From assembly GCF_005517195.1 (NCBI RefSeq), contig NZ_CP040244.1, forward strand, positions 624,501 to 688,500: 64,000 nt of DNA. The letters run 5' to 3'. A model generated the notes under the pieces. It made no database searches, was not told the origin of the DNA, and saw only the letters and a program-made list of their open reading frames with translations. This DNA comes from Streptomyces vilmorinianum (GTDB taxonomy: Bacteria > Actinomycetota > Actinomycetes > Streptomycetales > Streptomycetaceae). Both the position numbers and the translations under genes were made by a program. Every line of letters starts with the position of its first letter. The first letter of the stretch is position 1. Positions 53,453 to 60,555 of the stretch are shown one piece after another.

Positions 53453-54571
53453 GTGACCACAACCGCCGCGGCCGTGTGGGGCCGCGCCGAGCAGCAGGAC
53501 TTCCGGGCGCGGGTCCGGGGCTGTCTCCTCGGCGGGGCCGTCGGCGACGCGTTCGGCGCGGGAGTCGCCGGGCTCTCGCTGGAGGAGATCAGGGACGCCC
53601 ACGGGTCCGAGGGGCTCACCGAGCCCGTCGCCGCGCACGGCAGACGCGGGGCCGTCACCGCCGCCACGCAGATGACCCTGTTCACGGTCGACGGGCTCAT
53701 ACGGGCCCAGGTCCGCCGCGACACAGGCGCCTGGCACCCGCCCACCGATGTCCACCGCGCCCATCTGCGCTGGGCGGCCACCCAGCGTGACTGGGGCCCC
53801 GACGAGCGGCGCAAGGACAACGGCTGGCTCGCCCGGGAGGAGTGGCTCTACGCCCGCCGCGACCCCGCCCGCGCCTGCCTCACCGGCCTCGGCGACGAGA
53901 TCCTCGGCACGCTCGACAAGCCCAAGAACCCCGACGCGAGCGACTCCGGAGCCCTCGTGCGCTCGGCCCCCTTCGGGCTGCTCGTCGGCTGGGAGCCGCA
54001 GCTCGTGTGCCAGCTCGCCGTGGAGTGCGCGGCGCAGACCCACGGCGACCCGGCCGCGTATCTGGCGGCCGGAGCGCTCGCCGTCGTCGTGCACGGGCTC
54101 GCGCGCGGTGAGAGCGTGGACGGCTCGGTGCAGCGGGCGCTCGGCCAGCTCGCCCCGCGCCCCGGCCACGAGCCGGTCACCGACGCGCTCCAGCAGGCCC
54201 TGGGTGCCGTACGCCAGGGGATGCCGAACGCGGCCCGGGTCACCGCTCTCGGCGCGGCCGAGGACCGGGCGGAGTACCAGCTCGCCGCCGCCGTCTACTG
54301 CGCCCTCGTCGGCGAGGACATCCGCCACGGTCTGCGCCTCGCGGTCAACCACGACGGCCCGTCCGCCGCCACGGGCGCGGTCACCGGCGCGCTGCTCGGC
54401 GCCCTGCACGGCGAGACGGCCCTCCCGCCGGCCTGGCTGGCCGAACTGGAGGGCCGCTCCACGGTTCTCCAGCTCGCGGACGACTTCGCGATGGAGATGA
54501 CCCAGGGCGCCGCCCTGCACAGCCCCTCGGAGTCGCACCCCGGCTGGCTCGCCCGCTACCCCAGGGGCTGA
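53453..54571 (+). CDS. ADP-ribosylglycohydrolase-fold protein with lost metal ligands
   Basis: A 372-residue protein of the ADP-ribosylglycohydrolase (DraG) fold: VRGCLLGGAVGDAFGAGVAGLSLEEI at the start and a long helical body. The family's first metal motif (S/T)DDTxM is TAATQM here (residues 69-74), with both Asp replaced by Ala. The second motif, DGDSDST-like, is DGPSAAT (301-307), with three changes. The binding site for the two Mg ions is therefore gone while the fold-forming sequence is kept. It is probably a pseudoenzyme that binds ADP-ribosylated or other ligands. GTG 53453 has GGGGGAGG in front. Confidence 0.9.
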   Translation: MTTTAAAVWGRAEQQDFRARVRGCLLGGAVGDAFGAGVAGLSLEEIRDAHGSEGLTEPVAAHGRRGAVTAATQMTLFTVDGLIRAQVRRDTGAWHPPTDVHRAHLRWAATQRDWGPDERRKDNGWLAREEWLYARRDPARACLTGLGDEILGTLDKPKNPDASDSGALVRSAPFGLLVGWEPQLVCQLAVECAAQTHGDPAAYLAAGALAVVVHGLARGESVDGSVQRALGQLAPRPGHEPVTDALQQALGAVRQGMPNAARVTALGAAEDRAEYQLAAAVYCALVGEDIRHGLRLAVNHDGPSAATGAVTGALLGALHGETALPPAWLAELEGRSTVLQLADDFAMEMTQGAALHSPSESHPGWLARYPRG

Positions 54572-56100
54572 TCCGCGCGGTCGGCCGGGGCCGAGGCCTG
54601 CGGGGGTACGGCGGCGGCCCCGCCGTCCGAGTGGAGCTTGTCGAGGACCGCGTCCCGCTCGGGGGTGTCCTCCGGCTTCACGAAGCCGATCAGGACGTAC
54701 AGGACGAGGGAGGTCGCGAGCGGGGACACGATCTGGATCTGCAGCTCGATGCCGTCGAGTCCGTAGTTCGTCAGCCAGAAGGCGAAGAGCCCCGCCGCCC
54801 ACGAGACGAGCGCCGCCGTCGGGCCGGACTTACGGAAGGTCCGCAGCAGGCCGAGCATGAACGGGATCGCGATCGGTCCCATGAGTCCGGCGACCCACTT
54901 GATGACGACGGTGATGATGTCCTTGAAGGTGGGGGAGTTGACCTGGGTGGCGATCGCCATCGACAGCGCGAGGAACGCGATGGTCGACCAGCGCGCCGCG
55001 AGCAGTCCGGCCCGCTGCGTCCAGGAGCGGGCGGCCTTGCTCATCACGGGCGCGATGTCCCGGGTGAAGACGGCGGCGATGGCGTTGGCGTCGGAGGAGC
55101 ACATGGCCATGGTGTGCGAGAAGAAGCCGACGATGACCAGGCCGAGCAGCCCGTGCGGGAGGAGCTGTTCGGACATCAGGGCGTACGCGTCGGAGGAGTC
55201 GGGCTTCTGCGGGTCGACGAGCAGCGGCGCGACCCACATGGGGAAGAACAGCACCAGCGGCCAGACGAACCACAGCACCGCCGAGAGCCGCGCGGAGCGG
55301 GTGGCCTCGCGGGCGCTGGGCGTGGCCATGTAGCGCTGGGCCTGGTTCCACATGCCGCCGTTGTACTCGAAGGTCTTGATGAAGAGATACGCGAGCAGGA
55401 ACGTCAGCGTGTAGGGGCCGGCGGTCGGCTCCGTGTGCCCTTGGAGCTCGGGCCGGTCCCAGACCGTCCACAGCGCGCTGAAGCCGCCCAGTTCGGCGAG
55501 GACGGCGACGAGCATCGCGATGCCGGCGAAGAACTGGATGACGAACTGGCCGAGTTCGGTGAGCGCGTCGGCCCAGAGCCCGCCGACCGTGCAGTAGATG
55601 CCGGTGACCACGCCGGTGATGAGGATGCCCTGGTTGAGGGAGATGCCGGTGAAGACGGAGAGGAGGGTGGCGATCGCGGCCCACTTGGCGCCGACGTCGA
55701 CGATCTTCAGCAGGACGCCGGACCAGGCGAGGGCCTGCTGGGTGGGGAGGTTGTACCGGTTCTTCAGGTACTCCAGCGGGGAGGCCACATGGAGGCGCGA
55801 GCGCAGCCGGTTGAGGCGGGGCGCGAAGAGGCGGGCGCCGATGGCGATGCCGATCGCGATGGGGAAGGACCAGGTGACGTAGGAGGTGACGCCGTAGGTG
55901 TACGCGATGCCCGCGTACCCGGTGAACATCACCGCGCTGTAGCCCGACATGTGGTGGGAGATGCCGGAGAGCCACCAGGGCATCTTGCCGCCGGCGGTGA
56001 AGAAGTCGGAGACGTTGTCCACGCGCTTGTGGGACCAGACGCCGATCGCGACCATCACGCCGAAATAGCCGATGAGCACGGTCCAGTCGAGACTGTTCAT
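54556..56100 (-). CDS. Sodium:solute symporter (SSS family)
   Basis: A 514-residue, 13-helix transporter of the SSS/SLC5 family: LIGYFGVMVAIGVWSHKRVDNVSDFFTAGGKMPWWLSGISHHMSGYSAVMFTGYAG, with TYLIKTFEYNGGMWNQAQRYMAT-like segments later. It cotransports Na+ with a sugar, amino acid or organic anion; the substrate is unknown. ATG 56100 has GGAGGGGG in front. It converges with the ADP-ribosylglycohydrolase-like gene, overlapping by 16 bp. A palindrome (56132-56144) lies upstream. Confidence 0.92.
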   Translation of the reverse strand: MNSLDWTVLIGYFGVMVAIGVWSHKRVDNVSDFFTAGGKMPWWLSGISHHMSGYSAVMFTGYAGIAYTYGVTSYVTWSFPIAIGIAIGARLFAPRLNRLRSRLHVASPLEYLKNRYNLPTQQALAWSGVLLKIVDVGAKWAAIATLLSVFTGISLNQGILITGVVTGIYCTVGGLWADALTELGQFVIQFFAGIAMLVAVLAELGGFSALWTVWDRPELQGHTEPTAGPYTLTFLLAYLFIKTFEYNGGMWNQAQRYMATPSAREATRSARLSAVLWFVWPLVLFFPMWVAPLLVDPQKPDSSDAYALMSEQLLPHGLLGLVIVGFFSHTMAMCSSDANAIAAVFTRDIAPVMSKAARSWTQRAGLLAARWSTIAFLALSMAIATQVNSPTFKDIITVVIKWVAGLMGPIAIPFMLGLLRTFRKSGPTAALVSWAAGLFAFWLTNYGLDGIELQIQIVSPLATSLVLYVLIGFVKPEDTPERDAVLDKLHSDGGAAAVPPQASAPADRADQPLG

Positions 56101-56131
56101 TGAGCCCCCTCCAGGGGTCCGGTCCGCCTTG

Positions 56132-56144
56132 TGAACGCCGTTCA
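56132..56144. promoter_or_regulatory. Palindrome TGAACG-C-CGTTCA before the symporter
   Basis: TGAACGCCGTTCA is a perfect 6-bp-arm palindrome 32 bp upstream of the symporter start. The look suits a repressor of the LacI or GntR type; no regulator gene is next to it. Confidence 0.4.
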
Positions 56145-56250
56145 TGGTGTGGTGAGTTGGAGGGCCACGACAACGCGGAGGAGAGTCAAGAGCGAGTAAA
56201 ATCGTTCTCCTTGTTGACCTGTGTTCATATCCATGAATCCAGATGGGGTC

Positions 56251-56287
56251 AAAAAGGCCGCACGGCGCGGGTGTGCGCCGTGCGGCC
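56251..56287 (-). terminator. Rho-independent terminator of the SDR gene
   Basis: GGCCGCACGGCGC (56256-56268) pairs perfectly with GCGCCGTGCGGCC (56275-56287), and five A at 56251-56255 give a U tract on the minus strand, where the SDR ends. Confidence 0.88.
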
Positions 56288-56310
56288 GGGGTTGGACGCC
56301 GCGTCTGCGG

Positions 56311-57093
56311 CTACCTCATCAGCTCGCCCGCGTTGACGAGCAGCGACTGCCCGGTGATGGCCCGCGCCCGGTCCGAGGCGAGGAAGGCGGCCGCCTCCGC
56401 CACGTCCCCGTCCGTCGCCAGCTCGGGCAGCGCCATCCGCCCCGTGAGCCGCCCGAGCACCTCGGACTCCGCCACCCCCTCGGTGTGCGCCGTGAGCCGT
56501 ACGTACGCCTGGACCGGCGGGCCCCACATCCAGCCCGGCAGCACGGTGTTGACCCGGATCCGGTGCGGCCCCAGCTCGCGGGCCATCGAGTACATCGCCG
56601 AGGTCAGCGCGCCCTTCGAGGCCGCGTACGCCGCCTGCCGGACCTGCGAGGGCGCGGCCACCGCCGACTGCGTACCGATCAGGACCACCGAGCCGCCCCG
56701 TTCCTTGAGCGCCGGCAGGCAGGCCCGGGTCATCCGCAGCGTGCCGAGCAGGTTCACGTCCAGGACGCCCTGCCAGGTGGCGAAGTCGGCGTCCTCCAGG
56801 CCGCCGAAGCAGCTGTCCCAGGCGGCGACATGGACGACCGCGTCGATCCCGCCGAAACGCTCGACGGCGAGCGCGGCGAGGGCCTCGCACTGCGACTCGT
56901 CGGTGATGTCGGTCGCCCGGTACGCGGTACGACGCCCCTCCGGGTCGATCTCGGCCGCGGACTTGGCGAGGTTGGCCTCGGTACGGGCGCCGAGGACCGC
57001 GTTGCCCCCGTCCCGTACGACCGTCTCGGCGATCCGCCGGCCGAGCCCGGCACCGACACCCGACACGACCACGGTCTTTCCCTGGAGCAGCAT
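56311..57093 (-). CDS. Short-chain dehydrogenase/reductase (2)
   Basis: A 260-residue SDR: TVVVSGVGAGLGRRIAETVVRDGG (GxxxGxG), the catalytic Ser in GTQSAVAAPS and Y-x-x-x-K in YAASKGAL, then IRVNTVLPGWMWGP. The Arg after beta-strand 2 (LGARTEANL) suggests NADP. ATG 57093 has GGGAGG 7 bases in front. It diverges from the gene at 57176 across the perfect regulon site 10. Confidence 0.91.
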   Translation of the reverse strand: MLLQGKTVVVSGVGAGLGRRIAETVVRDGGNAVLGARTEANLAKSAAEIDPEGRRTAYRATDITDESQCEALAALAVERFGGIDAVVHVAAWDSCFGGLEDADFATWQGVLDVNLLGTLRMTRACLPALKERGGSVVLIGTQSAVAAPSQVRQAAYAASKGALTSAMYSMARELGPHRIRVNTVLPGWMWGPPVQAYVRLTAHTEGVAESEVLGRLTGRMALPELATDGDVAEAAAFLASDRARAITGQSLLVNAGELMR

Positions 57094-57121
57094 CCGGGTG
57101 CCTCCCGCCTCTGGCCTTTGA

Positions 57122-57138
57122 TCTGACGGCCCGTCAGA
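57122..57138. promoter_or_regulatory. Regulon operator site 10 (perfect arms)
   Basis: TCTGACGGCCCGTCAGA has perfect 7-bp arms and lies 29 bp before the SDR start and 38 bp before the gene at 57176. It is 20 kb from the nearest other site. Confidence 0.8.
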
Positions 57139-57175
57139 GTAAGGGGCTCCAGGTGACAAGGGAAGGGGCACGGAC

Positions 57176-58021
57176 ATGAGCGAGGAGACTCGGAGCGACA
57201 CCCGCGCCGAGACGTACGCGGAGCTGGCGGCGGTGGGGCCGTACGGGGTGCGTCCCGGCCACGCCCTGATCACGATGGTCGAACCGCACCCGGGGCACGA
57301 GTACGCCTACAACCGCTGGTACGAGGACGACCACTACTACGCGGGCGCGATGGCGATGCCCTGGATGTACGCCGGCCGCCGCTGGGTCGCCACCCGCGAG
57401 CTCCAGGAACTGCGCCGGCCGGAGAAGTCCGCGGTCGCCCAGCCCGTCACGGCCGGCTGCTACCTCTCCACGTACTGGGTCACCGAAGGCCGCTACGACG
57501 AGCACATGAAGTGGACCGTCGCCATCAACAAGCGGCTGGGCCGCGACGCCCGCGTCTACCGCGACCGTACGCACGTCTTCACCGCCTTCCAGGACCACGA
57601 GGCGACCGTGTACAGGGACGGGGCGGCCGGGCCGCGGGACTTCCACGCCCTCGACCACCCGTACGCGGGCCTGATCCTCCAGGTGATCGACGCGGACGGG
57701 CCGGAGGGGAGGGCGGAGCTGCTCGAACGGCTGCGCTCGCGCGAACTGCCGCGGCGCCTCGCCGGCTCTCCGGCGGCGATGGTCACCGTCTTCCGGCCGA
57801 CCCCGCTGCCCGGGGACCGGATGACCTATGTGAAGCAGGTCGAGGGGGTCGACACCCGGCTGACCCTGCTGTGGTTCCTGGAGCGCGACCCGCGCGCGTG
57901 CTGGGCGGAGCACTTCGCCGACCTGGAGACGGTGGCGGGGGAGTCCGGGCGGGTGGAGCTGGTGGCGCCGTTCGTCCCGACGCTGCCGGGCACGGACCGG
58001 TACGTCGACGAACTCAGGTGA
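57176..58021 (+). CDS. Dimeric alpha/beta-barrel-like protein (EthD-like), hypothetical
   Basis: A 281-residue protein with two related halves: residues about 25-150 (GHALITMVEPHPGHEYAYNRWYEDDHYYAGAMAMPWMYAGRRW) and about 165-270. N-x-W-Y-E-x-D-H-Y is the EthD/ferredoxin-like pattern, in which the His often binds ligand. I do not know its reaction. It shares the perfect operator with the SDR, which ties it to the catabolic regulon. Confidence 0.72.
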   Translation: MSEETRSDTRAETYAELAAVGPYGVRPGHALITMVEPHPGHEYAYNRWYEDDHYYAGAMAMPWMYAGRRWVATRELQELRRPEKSAVAQPVTAGCYLSTYWVTEGRYDEHMKWTVAINKRLGRDARVYRDRTHVFTAFQDHEATVYRDGAAGPRDFHALDHPYAGLILQVIDADGPEGRAELLERLRSRELPRRLAGSPAAMVTVFRPTPLPGDRMTYVKQVEGVDTRLTLLWFLERDPRACWAEHFADLETVAGESGRVELVAPFVPTLPGTDRYVDELR

Positions 58022-58035
58022 CGACGGGAAAAGCC

Positions 58036-58081
58036 GAGCCCCCTCGGCCAGGACGGCGGACCGGTCGAGAGGGCTCTTTTC
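58036..58081 (+). terminator. Hairpin with T-tract after the EthD-like gene
   Basis: GAGCCC (58036-58041) pairs with GGGCTC (58071-58076), followed by TTTTC. A small CCGAG/CTCGG hairpin (58034-58047) is an alternative fold. Confidence 0.55.
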
Positions 58082-58121
58082 GTTGTGCTGCGCTGTGATG
58101 GTGATGTGTGTGCACTCGGAC

Positions 58122-58322
58122 TCAGAGTGCCCCGTTGCTCACTTCGCCGACGAAGGCGTTCCACGACGCCGAGCCGAAAGCGATGGACGGACCCTCGGGG
58201 GCCTTGGAGTCCCGGACCGCGATCGCCGCGACGACAGGGGACTTGACCTCGACGCAAGCCCCATTGCCGCCGGAGTACGAGGACTTCGTCCAGGTGTCCG
58301 TAGCGCCCTGAATAATCGCCAT
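58122..58322 (-). CDS. DUF397 protein
   Basis: A 66-residue protein with the DUF397 signature: TDTWTKSSYSGGNGACVEV, VRDSKAPEGPSIAFGSASWNAFVGEV. DUF397 genes usually pair with XRE/DUF5753 regulators (WhiJ-like systems) that affect development and antibiotic production. The partner is 230 bp upstream on the same strand. ATG 58322 has GGAG 8 bases in front. Confidence 0.92.
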   Translation of the reverse strand: MAIIQGATDTWTKSSYSGGNGACVEVKSPVVAAIAVRDSKAPEGPSIAFGSASWNAFVGEVSNGAL

Positions 58323-58552
58323 GTTCTTCACTCCGGTTCTGCCAGTAGTGTGTCGCGCCAACGTTCATGCTGGCGTGATCGACGCTACTCGCCGGGTCCG
58401 CCGCGTGGGGGCGGCGTTCACCCGACCGGATGGCATATTCCAAGTGGGCTTCCGCTGGGGCGAGTCCGGGGTGTACCGTACCGGCTTCTTCGTCGGCGGC
58501 CCGGCCGAATGGCTGCATTCGCCCCCGAACCGGAGAATTCGGATTACTCGGG

Positions 58553-59413
58553 TTACTCGGATGCGTAGGACTTCGCGATGTCCGAAATGAACTCCCGGGT
58601 CTGCTCGACATTCAGCGCCTGAGCCCGCAGATGCTCGTACATGACGCTGTACTTGGCGACGTCCTGAGCCTTCTCCAGATACAGATCGCTCGTCACGCCC
58701 TCGATGTAGACGACGCTCGAGTCGGACGTGTCCGGGAATTCCAGGATCGCGTAATGCCCGCTGATACCCGGATGCGCGCCCATCTCGAACGGCAGCACCT
58801 GAACCGTGACATGCGGCAGGTGCGACTGCTCGACGAGATGCTCCAGCTGCTGGATCATCAGCTGCTTGTTGCCGACGACCCGGCGCAGCGCGCCCTCGTC
58901 GATGACCGCCCACAGCCGCAGCGGTCGCTCCTCGTCCTTGATCCGGTCCTGGCGCCGGGTACGGACGGTGACCCGTTTATCGATGTCGGTCGGGTTGGAC
59001 TCCGGCAGCGCGCCGCTGATCACGGCCTCCGCGTAGCCATGGGTCTGCAGCAGGCCGGGGATGATCTGCGGCTCGTACACCCGCAGGCTCTCCGCGTCGG
59101 TCTCCAGGCCGATGTAGACGCTGTACGGGATGTCGCCGAAGGCGTGCCACCAGCCCTGCTGGCGCGAGTCCTTGGCCATCTGCATCAGCGACTCGACGAC
59201 CCGCTCGTCCTCGACCTCGTAGACCCCGCACAGGTCACGGACATCGCGCTGACTGATGGAGCGACGGCCGTTCTCGAGACGGCTGATCTTGGACTGGGAG
59301 ACCAGAAGGCGCTCGGCGACCTGCTCGGCCGTCATGTTCTTCTGCTCCCGGAGCCGGCGCAACTCCTGGCCCAATCGGCGTCGCCTGACGGTGGGGTTGA
59401 CGTTGGACGCCAC
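58553..59413 (-). CDS. XRE-family regulator with DUF5753 (WhiJ-like)
   Basis: A 286-residue protein: helix-turn-helix (LGQELRRLREQKNMTAEQVAERLLVSQSKISRLENGRRSISQRDVRDLCGVY) and a C-terminal DUF5753 domain (YIGLETDAESLRVYEPQIIPGLLQTHGYAEAVI ... HLPHVTVQVLPFEMGAHPGISGHYAILEFPD). GTG 59413 has GGAGGTG 8 bases in front. It acts with the DUF397 protein encoded downstream. The signal it responds to is unknown. Confidence 0.94.
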   Translation of the reverse strand: MASNVNPTVRRRRLGQELRRLREQKNMTAEQVAERLLVSQSKISRLENGRRSISQRDVRDLCGVYEVEDERVVESLMQMAKDSRQQGWWHAFGDIPYSVYIGLETDAESLRVYEPQIIPGLLQTHGYAEAVISGALPESNPTDIDKRVTVRTRRQDRIKDEERPLRLWAVIDEGALRRVVGNKQLMIQQLEHLVEQSHLPHVTVQVLPFEMGAHPGISGHYAILEFPDTSDSSVVYIEGVTSDLYLEKAQDVAKYSVMYEHLRAQALNVEQTREFISDIAKSYASE

Positions 59414-59531
59414 GGAAACTGCACCTCCGGCTGTCGGCTGCGTAGCTGTGAGTATCTACTGCTTGGCAGACTGCCACCAAAGGTGTGGTGTGCGCTGGGA
59501 AATGACGACAACGCAGGCCGGACGTACGTGC

Positions 59532-59558
59532 GCGGGGCGGTCGTGACGACCGCCCCGC
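59532..59558. terminator. GC-rich hairpin between the GPP34 and XRE genes
   Basis: GCGGGGCGGTCG (59532-59543) pairs with CGACCGCCCCGC (59547-59558). It lies downstream of the GPP34 gene on the minus strand and may stop its transcript before the XRE promoter. Confidence 0.6.
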
Positions 59559-59598
59559 ACACGTGCGCGGCTCCCGGACCGGGTTCTGTGGTGCCCAG

Positions 59599-59672
59599 CG
59601 GTGGTGCTCGGTGGAGCTCGGTGGTGCGTGTGGTGGTGCGTGTGGTGCGTGTGGTGCTCGGCGGTGCTCAGT
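59599..59672. repeat. GT-rich tandem repeats
   Basis: Degenerate GGTGGTGCGTGT and GGTGCTCGG units run in the gap behind the GPP34 stop. No gene or site is recognised in the rest of the 254-bp gap. Confidence 0.6.
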
Positions 59673-60372
59673 GCACGGCGGCGCGGGCCATGCTGCCGCG
59701 ACGCGGCTGCTGTGGAACGCCACCCGGAGCACTGCGGCGCGGCTGGGCGGCCACACCGTTCTGGACGTCCATCACGGCATGCGCCACGAGTCCGCCCATG
59801 GGGTCGTGCCGGATCAGATCGCGCAGCCGGGACCGCGACGACCGTCCTTCGTTCCCCGGGTACAGGTGCTTGCCGAGACCGACCGCGTGGGCCAGCGCGG
59901 CGAGCGCCGCGGTCCGCGGGTCCGGCGGTACGCCGGTGCGGATCGCACTGTCCAGCCGGGCCCTGATGTCCCGGCTGATGGCCGTGTCCGTCGCCTGGTA
60001 GCGAGTCGTCGGCAGCACTCCGCACATCTGGCCCTCCACGGCATGCACCATGCCGCAGCGCTCCAGATGCGCAAGGTAGATCTGGCGCAGCCCCAGTCGG
60101 GGCCCGCCAATCCAGTGGACGGCCCGTACCGGGCTGCCGCGTCTGCGCAGCAGCTCCAGTGCGGAGTCCAGAGTCGGATCTCCGGTCGGCCGTGGCATCA
60201 CCACGGCGATACGATCCCCGTCAGGGGCTATCCGTCCTGCCAGAGCCAGCTCCACTAGCTGTGCTCCGGCCAGGCCGAGGTCGAGCGACTGCGGCTGCGC
60301 TGTGGTACCCGTGGCCGGGTCCAGAGCGAGCAGCAGAAGCTCCTCCGGAATTGTTCTGCGGCTCCTGCCCAT
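59668..60372 (-). CDS. GPP34 (GOLPH3-like) family protein
   Basis: A 234-residue protein starting GRSRRTIPEELLLLALDPATGTT, with GLAGAQLVELALAGRI, LDSALELLRRRG and later LDSAIRTGVPPDPRTAALAALAHAVGLGKHLYP. This is the GPP34/Vps74 all-helical fold, common in Streptomyces and of unknown bacterial role; the eukaryotic relatives bind phosphoinositides. ATG 60372 has GGGGAGG in front. Confidence 0.88.
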   Translation of the reverse strand: MGRSRRTIPEELLLLALDPATGTTAQPQSLDLGLAGAQLVELALAGRIAPDGDRIAVVMPRPTGDPTLDSALELLRRRGSPVRAVHWIGGPRLGLRQIYLAHLERCGMVHAVEGQMCGVLPTTRYQATDTAISRDIRARLDSAIRTGVPPDPRTAALAALAHAVGLGKHLYPGNEGRSSRSRLRDLIRHDPMGGLVAHAVMDVQNGVAAQPRRSAPGGVPQQPRRGSMARAAVH

Positions 60373-60555
60373 CCATGCCTCCCCGCGTGGATGAGTCACA
60401 GGGTGACCCCTCTCACATTCATCTGTCGAGAGTGCCTGGGTGGTTCGTGCGGGAACCAGTAGGTATGTCGTTCTCGTCTAGCACGGGAGCCAAGGGGTTC
60501 ACACAGGACACTGGTACACGGTTCGGACGTACGCATGACGCATGGAGGAGGCACG

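Noticed and set aside
59532..59558. An RNA gene suggested by the GC-rich hairpin
   Set aside because: The stem is simple and lies at a gene end; a terminator explains it. No tRNA-like fold was found.
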